Origin: a bacterium | GTDB taxonomy: Bacteria; Pseudomonadota; Alphaproteobacteria; Caulobacterales; Hyphomonadaceae | Reading direction: 5' to 3' | Length of the DNA stretch: 64,000 nt | Assembly: GCA_016125045.1 (NCBI GenBank) | Contig: WGML01000007.1 | Location: 248,001-312,000, forward strand | Part shown: in pieces, positions 50,107 to 58,872 of the stretch | Numbering within the stretch: position 1 is the stretch's first letter | Layout: each line of letters opens with the position of its first letter | Notes under the pieces: model-generated | Told to the model about the DNA's origin: nothing | What the model saw: the letters and a program-made list of their open reading frames with translations, nothing else | Databases searched by the model: none | Made by a program: the position numbers and the translations under genes

Positions 50107-50433
50107 CCTCGGCGCTTATGTCGCGCGAATCAGGCGCGCCGTGCGACCGACATGGCGGCAAGTGAGAGAGCCAAGGCTCAAAAAACGTGGCAAATCTGCC
50201 CCGGTTTTTCCGGATCGGGCGGTGAGGTCTTGCGCGGCGAGCGAATCGCTGTTGCGCAAATGCCGCACGATCAAGCGAGTTTGACAAAAATTTGAAACGA
50301 AACTCGCCCCCGCATTGACGATGTCAGGCCCGTGAAGGATGTGTGACACAGCTCGGCTACAACAGGCGTTCCATGCGAGGGACTCTAGGCCGGTCGAATT
50401 TTTTGTCCGCTCAGCAACTCCAAGGGGATTTCT
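50107..50433. other. gyrB-TonB receptor intergenic region
   Basis: A 327-base gap. It holds a probable gyrB terminator (50180-50209) and an AT-rich stretch with a TTGACA at 50281, but no good -10 follows at the usual distance. No gene was recognised. The TonB receptor transcript probably starts in the second half, but the promoter could not be fixed. Confidence 0.5.
50180..50209. terminator. Possible bidirectional terminator after gyrB
   Basis: An imperfect inverted repeat: an A-run followed by ACGTGGCA (50180-50192) mirrored by CTGCCCCGG and a T-run (50196-50209). It is 75-100 bases after the gyrB stop. Confidence 0.4.
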
Positions 50434-53421
50434 TTGAAAACCAGTCCGCTCAAATTCGCGCTGCTCCGCTCGACCCTGATGGCTTCCGTCGCCTTTGCGT
50501 GTGCGGCGCCAGTGTTCGCGCAGACGGCGGCAGAGACCGACGCGTCGGCCACGGTCGTGATCACCGGCACACGCGTCACGATCCCGGGCGTTGAATCGTC
50601 CAGCCCGGTGTTCTCGCTCGGAGCCGACGAAATTCGCCTCCAGCAGCAGCCGGAAGTCGAGAAGCTGATCCGCGTCCTGCCGATCACGATCCCGGGCGAC
50701 GGCCAGAACACGAACAACGGCACGGTCGGCGCCGCGACGGTCAACCTGCGCGGTCTCGGCTCGCAGCGGAACCTCCTGCTGCTCGACGGTCAGCGCATCA
50801 CGCCCTTCGACATCAATGGCCGCGTCGACACGCAGGTCATCCCGACCGCCATGCTCGAGCGGATCGACATTGTCACCGGCGGCGCATCGGCGGTGTACGG
50901 TTCGGACGCCATGTCGGGCGCGATCAACTTCATCCTCAAGCGCAATTTCGAGGGCGTCGAACTCAACTACGACTACTCGATCACCGGAGAGAACGACGGC
51001 GCGATCAACAACATCTCGCTGACGACAGGCGCCAATCTCGACGATGGTCGCGGCAACGTCATGCTCGGCGTGAACTACGCCAAGCGCGAGTCGGTGCTGC
51101 TCGGTGATCGTCCGCTCGGTCTCCTCGGCATCGGAACCGCGGACGGCGGCAACTACCAGCAATTCCTCGACGGTCGTCCGCCGACGCCTCCGCCTGCCGG
51201 CTGCGAAGCCCCCGACGCGGCGGCGACGGGCGGCTCGACCACCACGATCCCGACCCGCGTCGCGATCGCTGGCGGGCCGGGCCTCGGCCAGTTCCGCAAT
51301 GACGGCACTCTGGGGTCGAACTGTTCGGTGTTCAACTTCAACCCGTACAACTACTACCAGACCCCGCAGGAGCGTTTCGGCGCAACCGCAGTTGGGCACT
51401 ATGAGATCAACCAGCACGTCGACCTCTATTCGCGTGCGTCGTTCTCGTCGACCAACGTCGTGCAACAGATCGCCCCTTCGGGCATCTTCGGCACCACCTT
51501 CTTCACCCCGCTCGCCAACCCGTTGATCGGCGCGCAGGCGCGCACGGCGATCCTCGCCGCCGCCAACACGGGACGCCTTGCCGGCACCGTGTCGACGACG
51601 GGCGCGCTGCCGAACTGGCGCGACGTGAACAACAACGGCGTCGTCGACGCAGCGGATGACCTGCTCATCTCTTACCGTCGCCGCACGCTGGAACTCGGGC
51701 CGCGCTCCTCGGAGTACGACCAGAACTGGTTCCAGTTCGTCGTCGGTGCGCGCGGCGAGATCGTGAACGGATGGAACTACGACGTGTCCTACTCGCACGG
51801 CGAGTCCGACCGTTCGAACACCAGCCGCGGCTACACCAACGTCGCCAACATCGAACAGCAGATCAATTCGGTCGACGGCGTCACATGCCGCGGCACGAGC
51901 GATCCGGCCTGCGTCCCGATCAACCTGTTCGGCGGCTTCGGCACGATCACTCCGGCGATGGCGGCCTATGCCGGCGCGACGGCGATCGAACTGCGCAACT
52001 ACCGCCAGGACATCCTAGTCGGTACAGTCACCGGCAGCGTCGACCAGTTCAAGACGCCATGGGCTGATGCTGGTCTCGGCCTCAGCTTCGGAGCCGAATA
52101 CCGCGAAGAAGAGGGCCGCACGACCCCGGACGAGTGTCTCAAGCTTGCCCCGACGAGCTGCCTCGGCGGCGCCGGCGGCAACACCCTGCCGATCGAAGGC
52201 GGGTTCTCCGCCTACGAATACTTCGGCGAGGCGATCCTGCCTATCGTTCAGGGAATGCCCTTCGCCGAGTCGCTTGACCTCGAACTCGGCTACCGCACCG
52301 CGGACTATGATCCGTCGGGGACGCTCGAGAGCTGGAAGTATGGCTTGAGCTGGGAGCCGATTTCCGGCCTCCGCTTCCGCGCCATGCAGCAGCGTGCGAA
52401 CCGCGCCCCGAACGTCGGCGAACTTGCGGCCCCGGTCACCACGGGTCTCGACAACGCCACACTCGATCCGTGCTCGATCGCCAATGCGGCCAACATCAAC
52501 GCCACGCTCCGCGCGCTTTGCATCTCCACGGGGATGACGAATGCGCAGGTCGGGACGGTGGAGGACATTGTTTCCGGCCAGATCAACGGCTTCTTCGGAA
52601 CGAACCTCGCTCGCCTCCCCGCGCCGGAAAGCGCCGATACGACAACTTTCGGTGTGGTGTGGACCCCGAGCAATATCGGTCTGCCCTTCATCACGCGGCC
52701 GACGGTCACGCTCGACTATTACGACATCCAGATCGACGACTACATCAACTCGCCCCCGGCGCAGGGCATCCTTGACGGCTGCTATGTCCTCGGCGATCCC
52801 ACCCAGTGCGGGCTCATCCGTCGTATCGGCGGCACGCTCACGCTTCCGGGCTCGGGCCTCGAGCAGTTCACCACCAACCTGACCTACCTCAAGGCAGAGG
52901 GTGTTGAACTCGGCGTAAGCTTCGGCGTCGATCTCCAGGCCTATGGCGAACTGTCGGTCAGCTTTAACGGCAACATGTACCTGAGCAACGAGTTCCAGGC
53001 GGCGACGACCCTGCCGGTCCAGGACTGCAAGGGCTTCTACTCGGCGGCTTGCGGCGGGAACTTCGGTACGCCGCTTCCCGAAACCCGCTGGGTGCAGCGC
53101 ACGCTGTGGGACTTCGAGGCGCTCGGGCAGGAATTCCAGCTCGGCTATCTCTGGCGCCACCTCGACGAAGTCACGTCAGACGTTCCGGTGTTCGCGGCCT
53201 TCCAGACGATCGACACTTATGACTATCTCGATCTGACGGGCGCCTGGCGCATCAACGACATGGTGAAGCTGAACGCTGGCATCACCAACGTGTTCGAGGA
53301 AGAGCCCCCGGTCGTCGGGAACGAGGCCGCCGACACGGGTTCGAACTCGGGCAACACCTTCCCCTCGACGTATGACGTGCTGGGCCGGGTGTTCTCGATC
53401 GGTGTGAACCTCCGCTTCTAG
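50434..53421 (+). CDS. TonB-dependent outer-membrane receptor
   Basis: A 995-residue TonB-dependent receptor with a signal peptide (KFALLRSTLMASVAFACAAP, cleavage after VFAQ). The plug domain contains the TonB-box-like VVITGTRV and the conserved LRGLGSQRNLLLLDGQR, then GGASAVYGSDAMSGAINFIL. A 22-strand barrel fills the rest, ending in the aromatic terminal strand FSIGVNLRF. An EF-hand-type loop lies at residues 397-408. The TTG start has AAGGGGA upstream. It is followed by a strong terminator and the TPR-hydroxylase gene. The substrate is unknown. Confidence 0.95.
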   Translation: MKTSPLKFALLRSTLMASVAFACAAPVFAQTAAETDASATVVITGTRVTIPGVESSSPVFSLGADEIRLQQQPEVEKLIRVLPITIPGDGQNTNNGTVGAATVNLRGLGSQRNLLLLDGQRITPFDINGRVDTQVIPTAMLERIDIVTGGASAVYGSDAMSGAINFILKRNFEGVELNYDYSITGENDGAINNISLTTGANLDDGRGNVMLGVNYAKRESVLLGDRPLGLLGIGTADGGNYQQFLDGRPPTPPPAGCEAPDAAATGGSTTTIPTRVAIAGGPGLGQFRNDGTLGSNCSVFNFNPYNYYQTPQERFGATAVGHYEINQHVDLYSRASFSSTNVVQQIAPSGIFGTTFFTPLANPLIGAQARTAILAAANTGRLAGTVSTTGALPNWRDVNNNGVVDAADDLLISYRRRTLELGPRSSEYDQNWFQFVVGARGEIVNGWNYDVSYSHGESDRSNTSRGYTNVANIEQQINSVDGVTCRGTSDPACVPINLFGGFGTITPAMAAYAGATAIELRNYRQDILVGTVTGSVDQFKTPWADAGLGLSFGAEYREEEGRTTPDECLKLAPTSCLGGAGGNTLPIEGGFSAYEYFGEAILPIVQGMPFAESLDLELGYRTADYDPSGTLESWKYGLSWEPISGLRFRAMQQRANRAPNVGELAAPVTTGLDNATLDPCSIANAANINATLRALCISTGMTNAQVGTVEDIVSGQINGFFGTNLARLPAPESADTTTFGVVWTPSNIGLPFITRPTVTLDYYDIQIDDYINSPPAQGILDGCYVLGDPTQCGLIRRIGGTLTLPGSGLEQFTTNLTYLKAEGVELGVSFGVDLQAYGELSVSFNGNMYLSNEFQAATTLPVQDCKGFYSAACGGNFGTPLPETRWVQRTLWDFEALGQEFQLGYLWRHLDEVTSDVPVFAAFQTIDTYDYLDLTGAWRINDMVKLNAGITNVFEEEPPVVGNEAADTGSNSGNTFPSTYDVLGRVFSIGVNLRF

Positions 53422-53449
53422 GAGCGAGGGTCCAACCCAAGAAACTGGG

Positions 53450-53478
53450 AACGGCGGGCTTCGGCCCGCCGTTTCTGC
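53450..53478 (+). terminator. Terminator after the TonB receptor
   Basis: A perfect 10-bp stem AACGGCGGGC (53450-53459) pairs with its complement (53464-53473) around a TTCG tetraloop, followed by TCTGCG. It separates the receptor from the next gene, although read-through is possible. Confidence 0.85.
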
Positions 53479-53528
53479 GTTTGGCGGCAGGCGTTGCCGG
53501 ATCGTCACTGGCGCGACATAAACAACGC

Positions 53529-54782
53529 ATGAGTGATGTCGAAACGCTGGCCGCGGCCGCCGATCAAGCCGCGCGCACCTCCCGCTGGGATGAGGCGGAA
53601 CGCTTGTGGGAGCAGGTGCTGGCGCTCGCGCCGCGTGACGGCCGCGCCCTGTTCAGTCTCAGCATGCATGCGCTGCAGCGCAACGATCTCGCCGGTGCGC
53701 GGGCGAAGCTGATCGCGGCGCGGGAGGTGGCGCCATCCGATCTGCGCGTGTTGCATGCGCTTGGCGTGGTGCTCGGCCGGATGGGGGAGGCGGAGGCGGA
53801 GCTCGAGGCGATCCAGAGCGCGCTTGCGGTCGACCCGTACTTTCTTCCGGGCATGCTCTCGAAAGGCGGCTGGCTGGAGCGAAACTCGACCCGAAGCGCC
53901 GCGGCGACCATGTTCCGTCACTGCCTGAAGGTTGCGCCGCCGCAGGCGCATTGGCCGGAGTCGCTGCGGCCGCAGCTGGAGCATGCGAAAGCCTTCGTCG
54001 ACGCCTGGGCGGGGGAGTTCTCGCAGCATCTGGACGCCGCGATGGGGCCTCATCTGTCGCGCCTCGACGGGCCGCAGCGTGAACGCTGGCGGGAGGCGGC
54101 GTCGATCATGGCCGGCCGCACGCGGCCTTATGTGCAGGAGGCGAACCAGCTCGCCGTGCCGAGGCTGCCGGCGATTCCCTTCCATGAGCGGAGCCAGTTT
54201 CCGTGGGCGGCGAAGCTGGAGGCGCAGACAGACGCAATTCACGCGGAACTCGAACGGGCGCTGCAGGAACAGGCGGACGCGTTCTCGCCCTATATCGCCT
54301 ATCGTCCCGGCGATCCCGTGAATCAGTGGCGGGAGCTCAACCACTCCAATCGCTGGAGCCATCTGTCGCTCTGGCGCGGCGGGGTTCCGGATCAGGACAA
54401 TCTCGCGGCCTGTCCGGTGACGGCGGCGGCGCTCCAGCAGGTCGATATGGCGACCATTGGCGGTCTGTGTCCGAATGCGATGTTCTCCGCCCTCGCGCCC
54501 CACACCGAAATCCCGCCGCATCACGGTGAGACGAACGCCCGGCTTGTGGTGCATCTGCCGCTGATCGTGCCTTCCGGCTGCACGTATCGCGTGGGCTTTG
54601 AGGACCGGCGCTGGTCGGTTGGCGAGATTCTCGTCTTTGACGACACGATCGAACATACCGCCCGCAATGACGGTGACGAGTTGCGGGTCGTGTTAATCTT
54701 CGACATCTGGAACCCGCTATTGTCTCTGGAGGAGCGAGCGGTCGTGAGCGCGATGGCGGCCGCCGCCCGCAGCTTCACCTGA
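53529..54782 (+). CDS. TPR domain fused to an aspartyl/asparaginyl beta-hydroxylase domain
   Basis: A 417-residue protein. The N-terminal third is a tetratricopeptide-type helical repeat region (DEAERLWEQVLALAPRDGRALF and following). The C-terminal third is an aspartyl/asparaginyl beta-hydroxylase domain of the 2-oxoglutarate/Fe(II) type: LAPHTEIPPHHGETNARLVVHLPL in parts, and FDDTIEHTARNDGDELRVVLIFD in parts, with the iron-ligand histidines visible. Such enzymes hydroxylate Asp or Asn side chains or small molecules. It has no signal peptide, so it would act in the cytoplasm. The ATG at 53529 is chosen over an open frame from 53481. Confidence 0.9.
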   Translation: MSDVETLAAAADQAARTSRWDEAERLWEQVLALAPRDGRALFSLSMHALQRNDLAGARAKLIAAREVAPSDLRVLHALGVVLGRMGEAEAELEAIQSALAVDPYFLPGMLSKGGWLERNSTRSAAATMFRHCLKVAPPQAHWPESLRPQLEHAKAFVDAWAGEFSQHLDAAMGPHLSRLDGPQRERWREAASIMAGRTRPYVQEANQLAVPRLPAIPFHERSQFPWAAKLEAQTDAIHAELERALQEQADAFSPYIAYRPGDPVNQWRELNHSNRWSHLSLWRGGVPDQDNLAACPVTAAALQQVDMATIGGLCPNAMFSALAPHTEIPPHHGETNARLVVHLPLIVPSGCTYRVGFEDRRWSVGEILVFDDTIEHTARNDGDELRVVLIFDIWNPLLSLEERAVVSAMAAAARSFT

Positions 54783-54816
54783 TGGATGCAACCTTTTCAC
54801 CGGAGGACCTGGGCGA

Positions 54817-55353
54817 TTGACCCGTTTCCATGAACTGATCGACACCGTGGCTCGCCACCAGGAGCTCGCGGAAGAAAATTACCGGCGCGTTCGTCTCGTG
54901 GCGGAGGGCGTACGCTCGGGCCTTTGCGAGTATCTCGACGCGCGCGACGGCGAGTGTGTGCGGCTGGTGCCGCCGGCGGGGCCGTTTCAGCCGCGAAGCT
55001 ATACCGACGAGGCGTTCTCCATGCCGCCGCGCGGACTAAGGGCGATCGGGCCGGTCGTGTTCGGTCTCGCCATCCGGGTCTCACGTGGAACGGACTGGGT
55101 CCGGCTGGTGCTGCGGTGCACGAAGGAGGGCGAACAATTCCGTGTCGACCTCGCGGAGGGAAAATCCCACGTCTGCACGCTGCCCTTCACCGAGGCGGAC
55201 CATCAGGATCTCTACGAGATGATCTACCGCCATCTGCTCTCCGATTTTGAGGATCAGGTGCGCGACTATCAGGTGGGCCAGTATGGCGGCCAGGAGATCG
55301 GCTTTGACGTCAACGAGCAGAAGGGCGCCGAGCCGGAGGGCGCAGGCGTCTGA
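54817..55353 (+). CDS. Uncharacterised 178-residue protein downstream of the TPR-hydroxylase gene
   Basis: Not recognised. The N-terminus is charged and helical (ELIDTVARHQELAEENYRR), a possible coiled coil. The middle contains a beta-rich domain (PVVFGLAIRVSRG, WVRLVLRCTKEGEQFRVDLAEG). The end is acidic (FDVNEQKGAEPEGAG). No signal peptide or membrane segment is seen. The TTG start at 54817 has GGAGG 10 bases upstream. It follows the hydroxylase gene by 34 bases and is probably cotranscribed with it. A partnership is possible but unproven. Confidence 0.75.
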   Translation: MTRFHELIDTVARHQELAEENYRRVRLVAEGVRSGLCEYLDARDGECVRLVPPAGPFQPRSYTDEAFSMPPRGLRAIGPVVFGLAIRVSRGTDWVRLVLRCTKEGEQFRVDLAEGKSHVCTLPFTEADHQDLYEMIYRHLLSDFEDQVRDYQVGQYGGQEIGFDVNEQKGAEPEGAGV

Positions 55354-55454
55354 CCGTCTCGCCATGAGGTTCGGGGCGGGAAGACACGCGGCGGATTTCG
55401 AGTCATTCTGCACCGATCAGAAAAGCCCTGCCAGACGGGCCGAGGGAGAGAAAC

Positions 55455-57608
55455 ATGCGGTCGATTCGAGGGGCGTTGACCCCGTTCGCCCTTTTTGCAG
55501 CGATCGTCTTGCCAGGATGCATGGCTCCGCCGTCGCCCGCCGCGCCGCCGTCCGTCGCCGCCGCGGTTACGCCGGGCGAGATCAAGTTGAGGGCGGTGTC
55601 GACCCGGGCGGAGTTCGTGTCCGGCGGCGATGTGCTGATCGAAGCCGTCACCCGCGGCGTCACGGGAGGCGTCAGCTTCACCCTCAATGGCGATCCCGTC
55701 AGCCCGAAAATGTTCGGACATGGCGACACGCACCTGGTGATGGTGACGGGACTGAGAGCAGGACCAAACCGGCTCACCGTGACAGCGGGCGACGGCGCCG
55801 CGGCGACGCTCGATCTCGTCAATCACAGCCTCGCCGGTCCAATTCTTTCAGGGCCTCACCTCTCTCCTTACGAGTGCCGCACGGTCGAGAGCGGGCTTGG
55901 CGAACCGCTGGACGCCAATTGTTCGGCGCGCACCCGGATCGATTATTTCTATCGCAGCAGCGCGGACGATGACCGTGGACGCCCGGTGTTCAAGCCGCTG
56001 GCGGACCCCTCGGCGGCGCGTCCAGCCGATCTCGCGTTCACGACGACGATCGAGGGCCGCAGAGTGCCTTATATCGTGCGGGTCGAGAGCGGAACGATCA
56101 ACCGAACCATCTACCGGCTCGCGGTGCTGGATGATCCCATGGCGATCACGACGACCGCACCGGATGCGACCTGGCGGCCGGGGGAGGGCTGGAACGGCCG
56201 CCTCGCGGTCACCTTCGGCGGCGGATCGGGCACGCAGTACAATCAGGGCCAGAACGACGTCACATCCATCCTGAATGACCTTTATCTCTCCCGCGGGTTC
56301 GCCTTTCTGAATGCGACCGAGCTCGTGAACCAGCTGCACTCGAACGCCGTGCTGCAGGGCGAGACGCTGATGATGCTGAAGGAGCATGTGATCGAGACCT
56401 TCGGTCCGCCGAAATGGACCGTTGGCACGGGCGGGTCGGGCGGGGCGATCCAGCAGCTTGTGATCACCCAGATGTTTCCGGGCCTGCTCGACGGACTGCA
56501 GCCTTCGCTCTCTTATCCCGACTCCACGCTCAACACCGCCGATTGCGGTCTGTTCCAGAAATACTGGGCGACCGAGGCCGGCGCAAAATGGTCGAAGGAG
56601 AAGCGGTTCGCGGTCGAGGGCCTGACGCCCGGCACGTGCGCCGCTTGGGAGCGTTCGTTCGTGCCGGTGATGAGCGCGTCGAACAAGCGGGGCTGCGCGC
56701 TGAAGGATGAAAGCCTCATCTACGATCCGGTGACCAATCCCAAGGGCGCCCGCTGCACGATCGCGGACATGCGGGCGAACATCTACGGCCGCGACCCCGC
56801 GACGGGATTCGCCCGCAAGCCGCAGGACAATGTCGGCGTGCAGTATGGTCTTGCCGCGCTGAAGTCGGGTGCGATCACGGTCGAAGAGTTCCTGAACCTG
56901 AACGAGGGCATGGGGGGCAATGATATTGACGGCGCGTTCACGGGCGAGCGGTCGGTCGGCGACCCCATAGCCATCAAGGCGCTCTACGATTCCGGCCTCC
57001 TCAATTCAGGCGGTGGCGGGCTGTCGAATGTCCCGATTCTCAGCTACCGGCCCTATCTCGATCCGCTCGGTGACATCCACGACCGCCACCGGGACTTCAC
57101 CATTCGCGCACGGCTTGAACGGGCGAACGGGTCGGCGGCCAATCATGTCATCTGGGTGAGCCCGGCCAATTCGGTCCGGCCGGGAAGTCCGGGGCCGGAC
57201 GTTCCGGCGCTTGCACTCGACGCGATGACGCGCTGGCTGGACGGCTTGGCGGCGGACCCCGCGCCTCTGTCGCTCGACAAGGTGGTGCTGCACAAGCCGG
57301 CGGACGTGGTCGACGGGTTCTGGACGGGCGAGGGCGTGTGGACCGCGTCGCCGGCAAGTTTCAGCGGCGACACGCCCTTCAACGCGGCCTACCCGGTGCA
57401 TTCGGAGCCTCGCCTGATCGCGGGGGCGCCGCTCACCAATGATGTGATGAAGTGCGCGCTGAAGCCGGTGGACTTCGCCGATTATGGCGTGTCTTTTTCG
57501 GCCCGGCAGAAGACTCGCATGATGAAAATCTTCGCCGAGGGGGTTTGCGACTACACGCGGCCCGGCCTGCACCAGGGACCAATCGCGGGCGTCTATCGCG
57601 CCTACTGA
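55455..57608 (+). CDS. DUF6351-family lipoprotein, tannase-like alpha/beta-hydrolase type
   Basis: A 717-residue protein with a lipobox LPGC at about residues 20-23, so probably an exported lipoprotein. The DUF6351 region contains GTGGSGGAIQQLVITQMFP, a nucleophile-elbow-like GxSGG, and a later YPDSTLNTADC. The N-terminal part has beta-sandwich character (FTLNGDPVSPKMFG). Members are predicted esterases acting outside the cytoplasm; the substrate is not known. It starts at ATG 55455 with GAGGGAGAG upstream. Confidence 0.87.
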   Translation: MRSIRGALTPFALFAAIVLPGCMAPPSPAAPPSVAAAVTPGEIKLRAVSTRAEFVSGGDVLIEAVTRGVTGGVSFTLNGDPVSPKMFGHGDTHLVMVTGLRAGPNRLTVTAGDGAAATLDLVNHSLAGPILSGPHLSPYECRTVESGLGEPLDANCSARTRIDYFYRSSADDDRGRPVFKPLADPSAARPADLAFTTTIEGRRVPYIVRVESGTINRTIYRLAVLDDPMAITTTAPDATWRPGEGWNGRLAVTFGGGSGTQYNQGQNDVTSILNDLYLSRGFAFLNATELVNQLHSNAVLQGETLMMLKEHVIETFGPPKWTVGTGGSGGAIQQLVITQMFPGLLDGLQPSLSYPDSTLNTADCGLFQKYWATEAGAKWSKEKRFAVEGLTPGTCAAWERSFVPVMSASNKRGCALKDESLIYDPVTNPKGARCTIADMRANIYGRDPATGFARKPQDNVGVQYGLAALKSGAITVEEFLNLNEGMGGNDIDGAFTGERSVGDPIAIKALYDSGLLNSGGGGLSNVPILSYRPYLDPLGDIHDRHRDFTIRARLERANGSAANHVIWVSPANSVRPGSPGPDVPALALDAMTRWLDGLAADPAPLSLDKVVLHKPADVVDGFWTGEGVWTASPASFSGDTPFNAAYPVHSEPRLIAGAPLTNDVMKCALKPVDFADYGVSFSARQKTRMMKIFAEGVCDYTRPGLHQGPIAGVYRAY

Positions 57609-57702
57609 CGCGCGCAGTTTCCGCTTCATCGCCGGAGACCCGGCGGACGCACGTTGACGCGGCGCCGGGGAGGGCGTGTCCGCGTGCGCGCCGTCAGCCC
57701 TG

Positions 57703-57730
57703 TTGACCGATCGACCGGGATAGATAATAT
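57703..57730 (+). promoter_or_regulatory. Promoter for the SPFH/RHH operon
   Basis: TTGACC (57703-57708) and TAATAT (57725-57730) are separated by 16 bases and resemble sigma-70 -35 and -10 elements. The -10 lies within the operator-like repeats, and the SPFH start codon is about 40 bases downstream. Confidence 0.6.
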
Positions 57731-57754
57731 CTAGATGATATCACTAGGATATCG
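57722..57754. repeat. Three 11-bp-phased repeats, candidate RHH operator
   Basis: Three consecutive 11-base units: AGATAATATCT (57722-57732), AGATGATATCA (57733-57743) and CTAGGATATCG (57744-57754). The shared ATATC recurs at an exact 11-bp period, so all units face one side of the helix. They cover the -10 element. Ribbon-helix-helix repressors typically bind such arrays, and the operon encodes one. Confidence 0.7.
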
Positions 57755-57768
57755 ATCGGGAGGACGGG

Positions 57769-58671
57769 ATGTCGTTGAATCACACACGGGAGCGGCCTGC
57801 ATCCACGCAGAGCGGCGGCGGGCTTCTGGTGCTCGCGCTCGCGCTGATGATCGGCGCGGGGGCGATCATGCTCAGAGGGATCGTCACGGGGAGCGAGACC
57901 AATGATGAGTTTGTGGTGGTCGCCCACGTCATCGCGGCATCCCTCGTGATTCTCGTCGCGGCCTTCATCTTCAGCGGGCTGTTCTCGTTGCAACCGAATG
58001 AAGCTGCCGCGATCTCTTTGTTCAGCAACTACAAGGGGACCGACCGCCGCCCGGGCCTTCGCTGGGTCGTTCCCTGGTATGGCCGCAAGAAGATTTCGGT
58101 GCGCGTCCGCAATGACACGTCCGAAACGCTGAAAGTGAACGACAAGCGGGGCAACCCGATCGAGATCGCCGCGGTCGTGGTCTGGCGGGTCGTCGATACC
58201 GCGCAGGCGTTGTTTGATGTCGAGGACTTTGCCGAGTTCCTGGACATCCAGGTCGAGACGGCGCTCCGCGAAATCACGTCGCACTTCGCCTATGACCATG
58301 GCGACGACCATGAGCCGACCCTGCGCGCGGACGGTGACAAGGTGGCGGACCTGCTGCGGGAGAAGTTGCAGGAGCGGGTCTCGGTCGCGGGGATTGAGGT
58401 GGATGAAGCCAAGCTGTCCCACCTCGCCTACGCGCCGGAGATCGCCGCGGCGATGCTCCGCCGGCAGCAGGCCGAGGCGGTGCTCGCGGCGCGTCAGAAG
58501 ATCGTCGAGGGTGCGGTCTACATGGTCGAGAACGCGCTGCAGCAGCTCTCGGATCGGGCGATCGTGACGCTCGACGACGAGCGCCGGGCGTCGATGGTGT
58601 CGAATCTCCTTGTGGTCCTGTGTTCGGACCGCGACGCGTCGCCGGTGGTGAACGCCGGGTCGCTCTACTGA
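57769..58671 (+). CDS. SPFH-domain membrane protein
   Basis: A 300-residue protein with two N-terminal membrane helices (about 18-38 and 48-70) and an SPFH/band-7 domain (AAISLFSNYKGTDRRPGLRW, VNDKRGNPIEIAAVVVWRV, FLDIQVETALREI). The C-terminal half is helical with coiled-coil character (AAAMLRRQQAEAVLAARQKIVEGA). SPFH proteins organise membrane microdomains or regulate proteases. The ATG has GGGAGG 5 bases upstream. It is followed after 15 bases by the RHH gene, forming a two-gene operon. Confidence 0.92.
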   Translation: MSLNHTRERPASTQSGGGLLVLALALMIGAGAIMLRGIVTGSETNDEFVVVAHVIAASLVILVAAFIFSGLFSLQPNEAAAISLFSNYKGTDRRPGLRWVVPWYGRKKISVRVRNDTSETLKVNDKRGNPIEIAAVVVWRVVDTAQALFDVEDFAEFLDIQVETALREITSHFAYDHGDDHEPTLRADGDKVADLLREKLQERVSVAGIEVDEAKLSHLAYAPEIAAAMLRRQQAEAVLAARQKIVEGAVYMVENALQQLSDRAIVTLDDERRASMVSNLLVVLCSDRDASPVVNAGSLY

Positions 58672-58686
58672 CGGTGGTGCGCAGGC

Positions 58687-58872
58687 GTGGCGGGCAAGCG
58701 CAAATCCTTCCCCCTGAGGCTCGATCCGGTGCTCTACGCCGCGATCGAGCGCCTCGCCGCGGATGATCTGCGCAGCGTCAACGCCGAGATCGAGTTTCTG
58801 TTGCGCCAGGCGGTTCGCAAACGCGCCGCGCTCATCATCCCGGAGGGGGGCGGATCCGAAGAGGACTCCTAA
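58687..58872 (+). CDS. Arc-like ribbon-helix-helix DNA-binding protein
   Basis: A 61-residue protein with the Arc/MetJ-type RHH pattern: the short strand [13 protein letters not shown] followed by two helices ([25 protein letters not shown]). RHH dimers use the strand to read the DNA major groove. It is encoded directly after the SPFH gene and is the likely repressor acting at the 11-bp repeats upstream. The GTG start is at 58687. It overlaps the end of the convergent ada gene by four bases. Confidence 0.9.
   Translation: MAGKRKSFPLRLDPVLYAAIERLAADDLRSVNAEIEFLLRQAVRKRAALIIPEGGGSEEDS

Noticed and set aside
50281..50310. TTGACA as the -35 of the TonB receptor promoter
   Set aside because: No acceptable -10 element at 15-19 bases; kept only as a note.
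50116..51798. Long minus-strand frame across the receptor promoter and plug region
   Set aside because: Shadow of the TonB receptor; composition is unlike a protein and there is no start signal.
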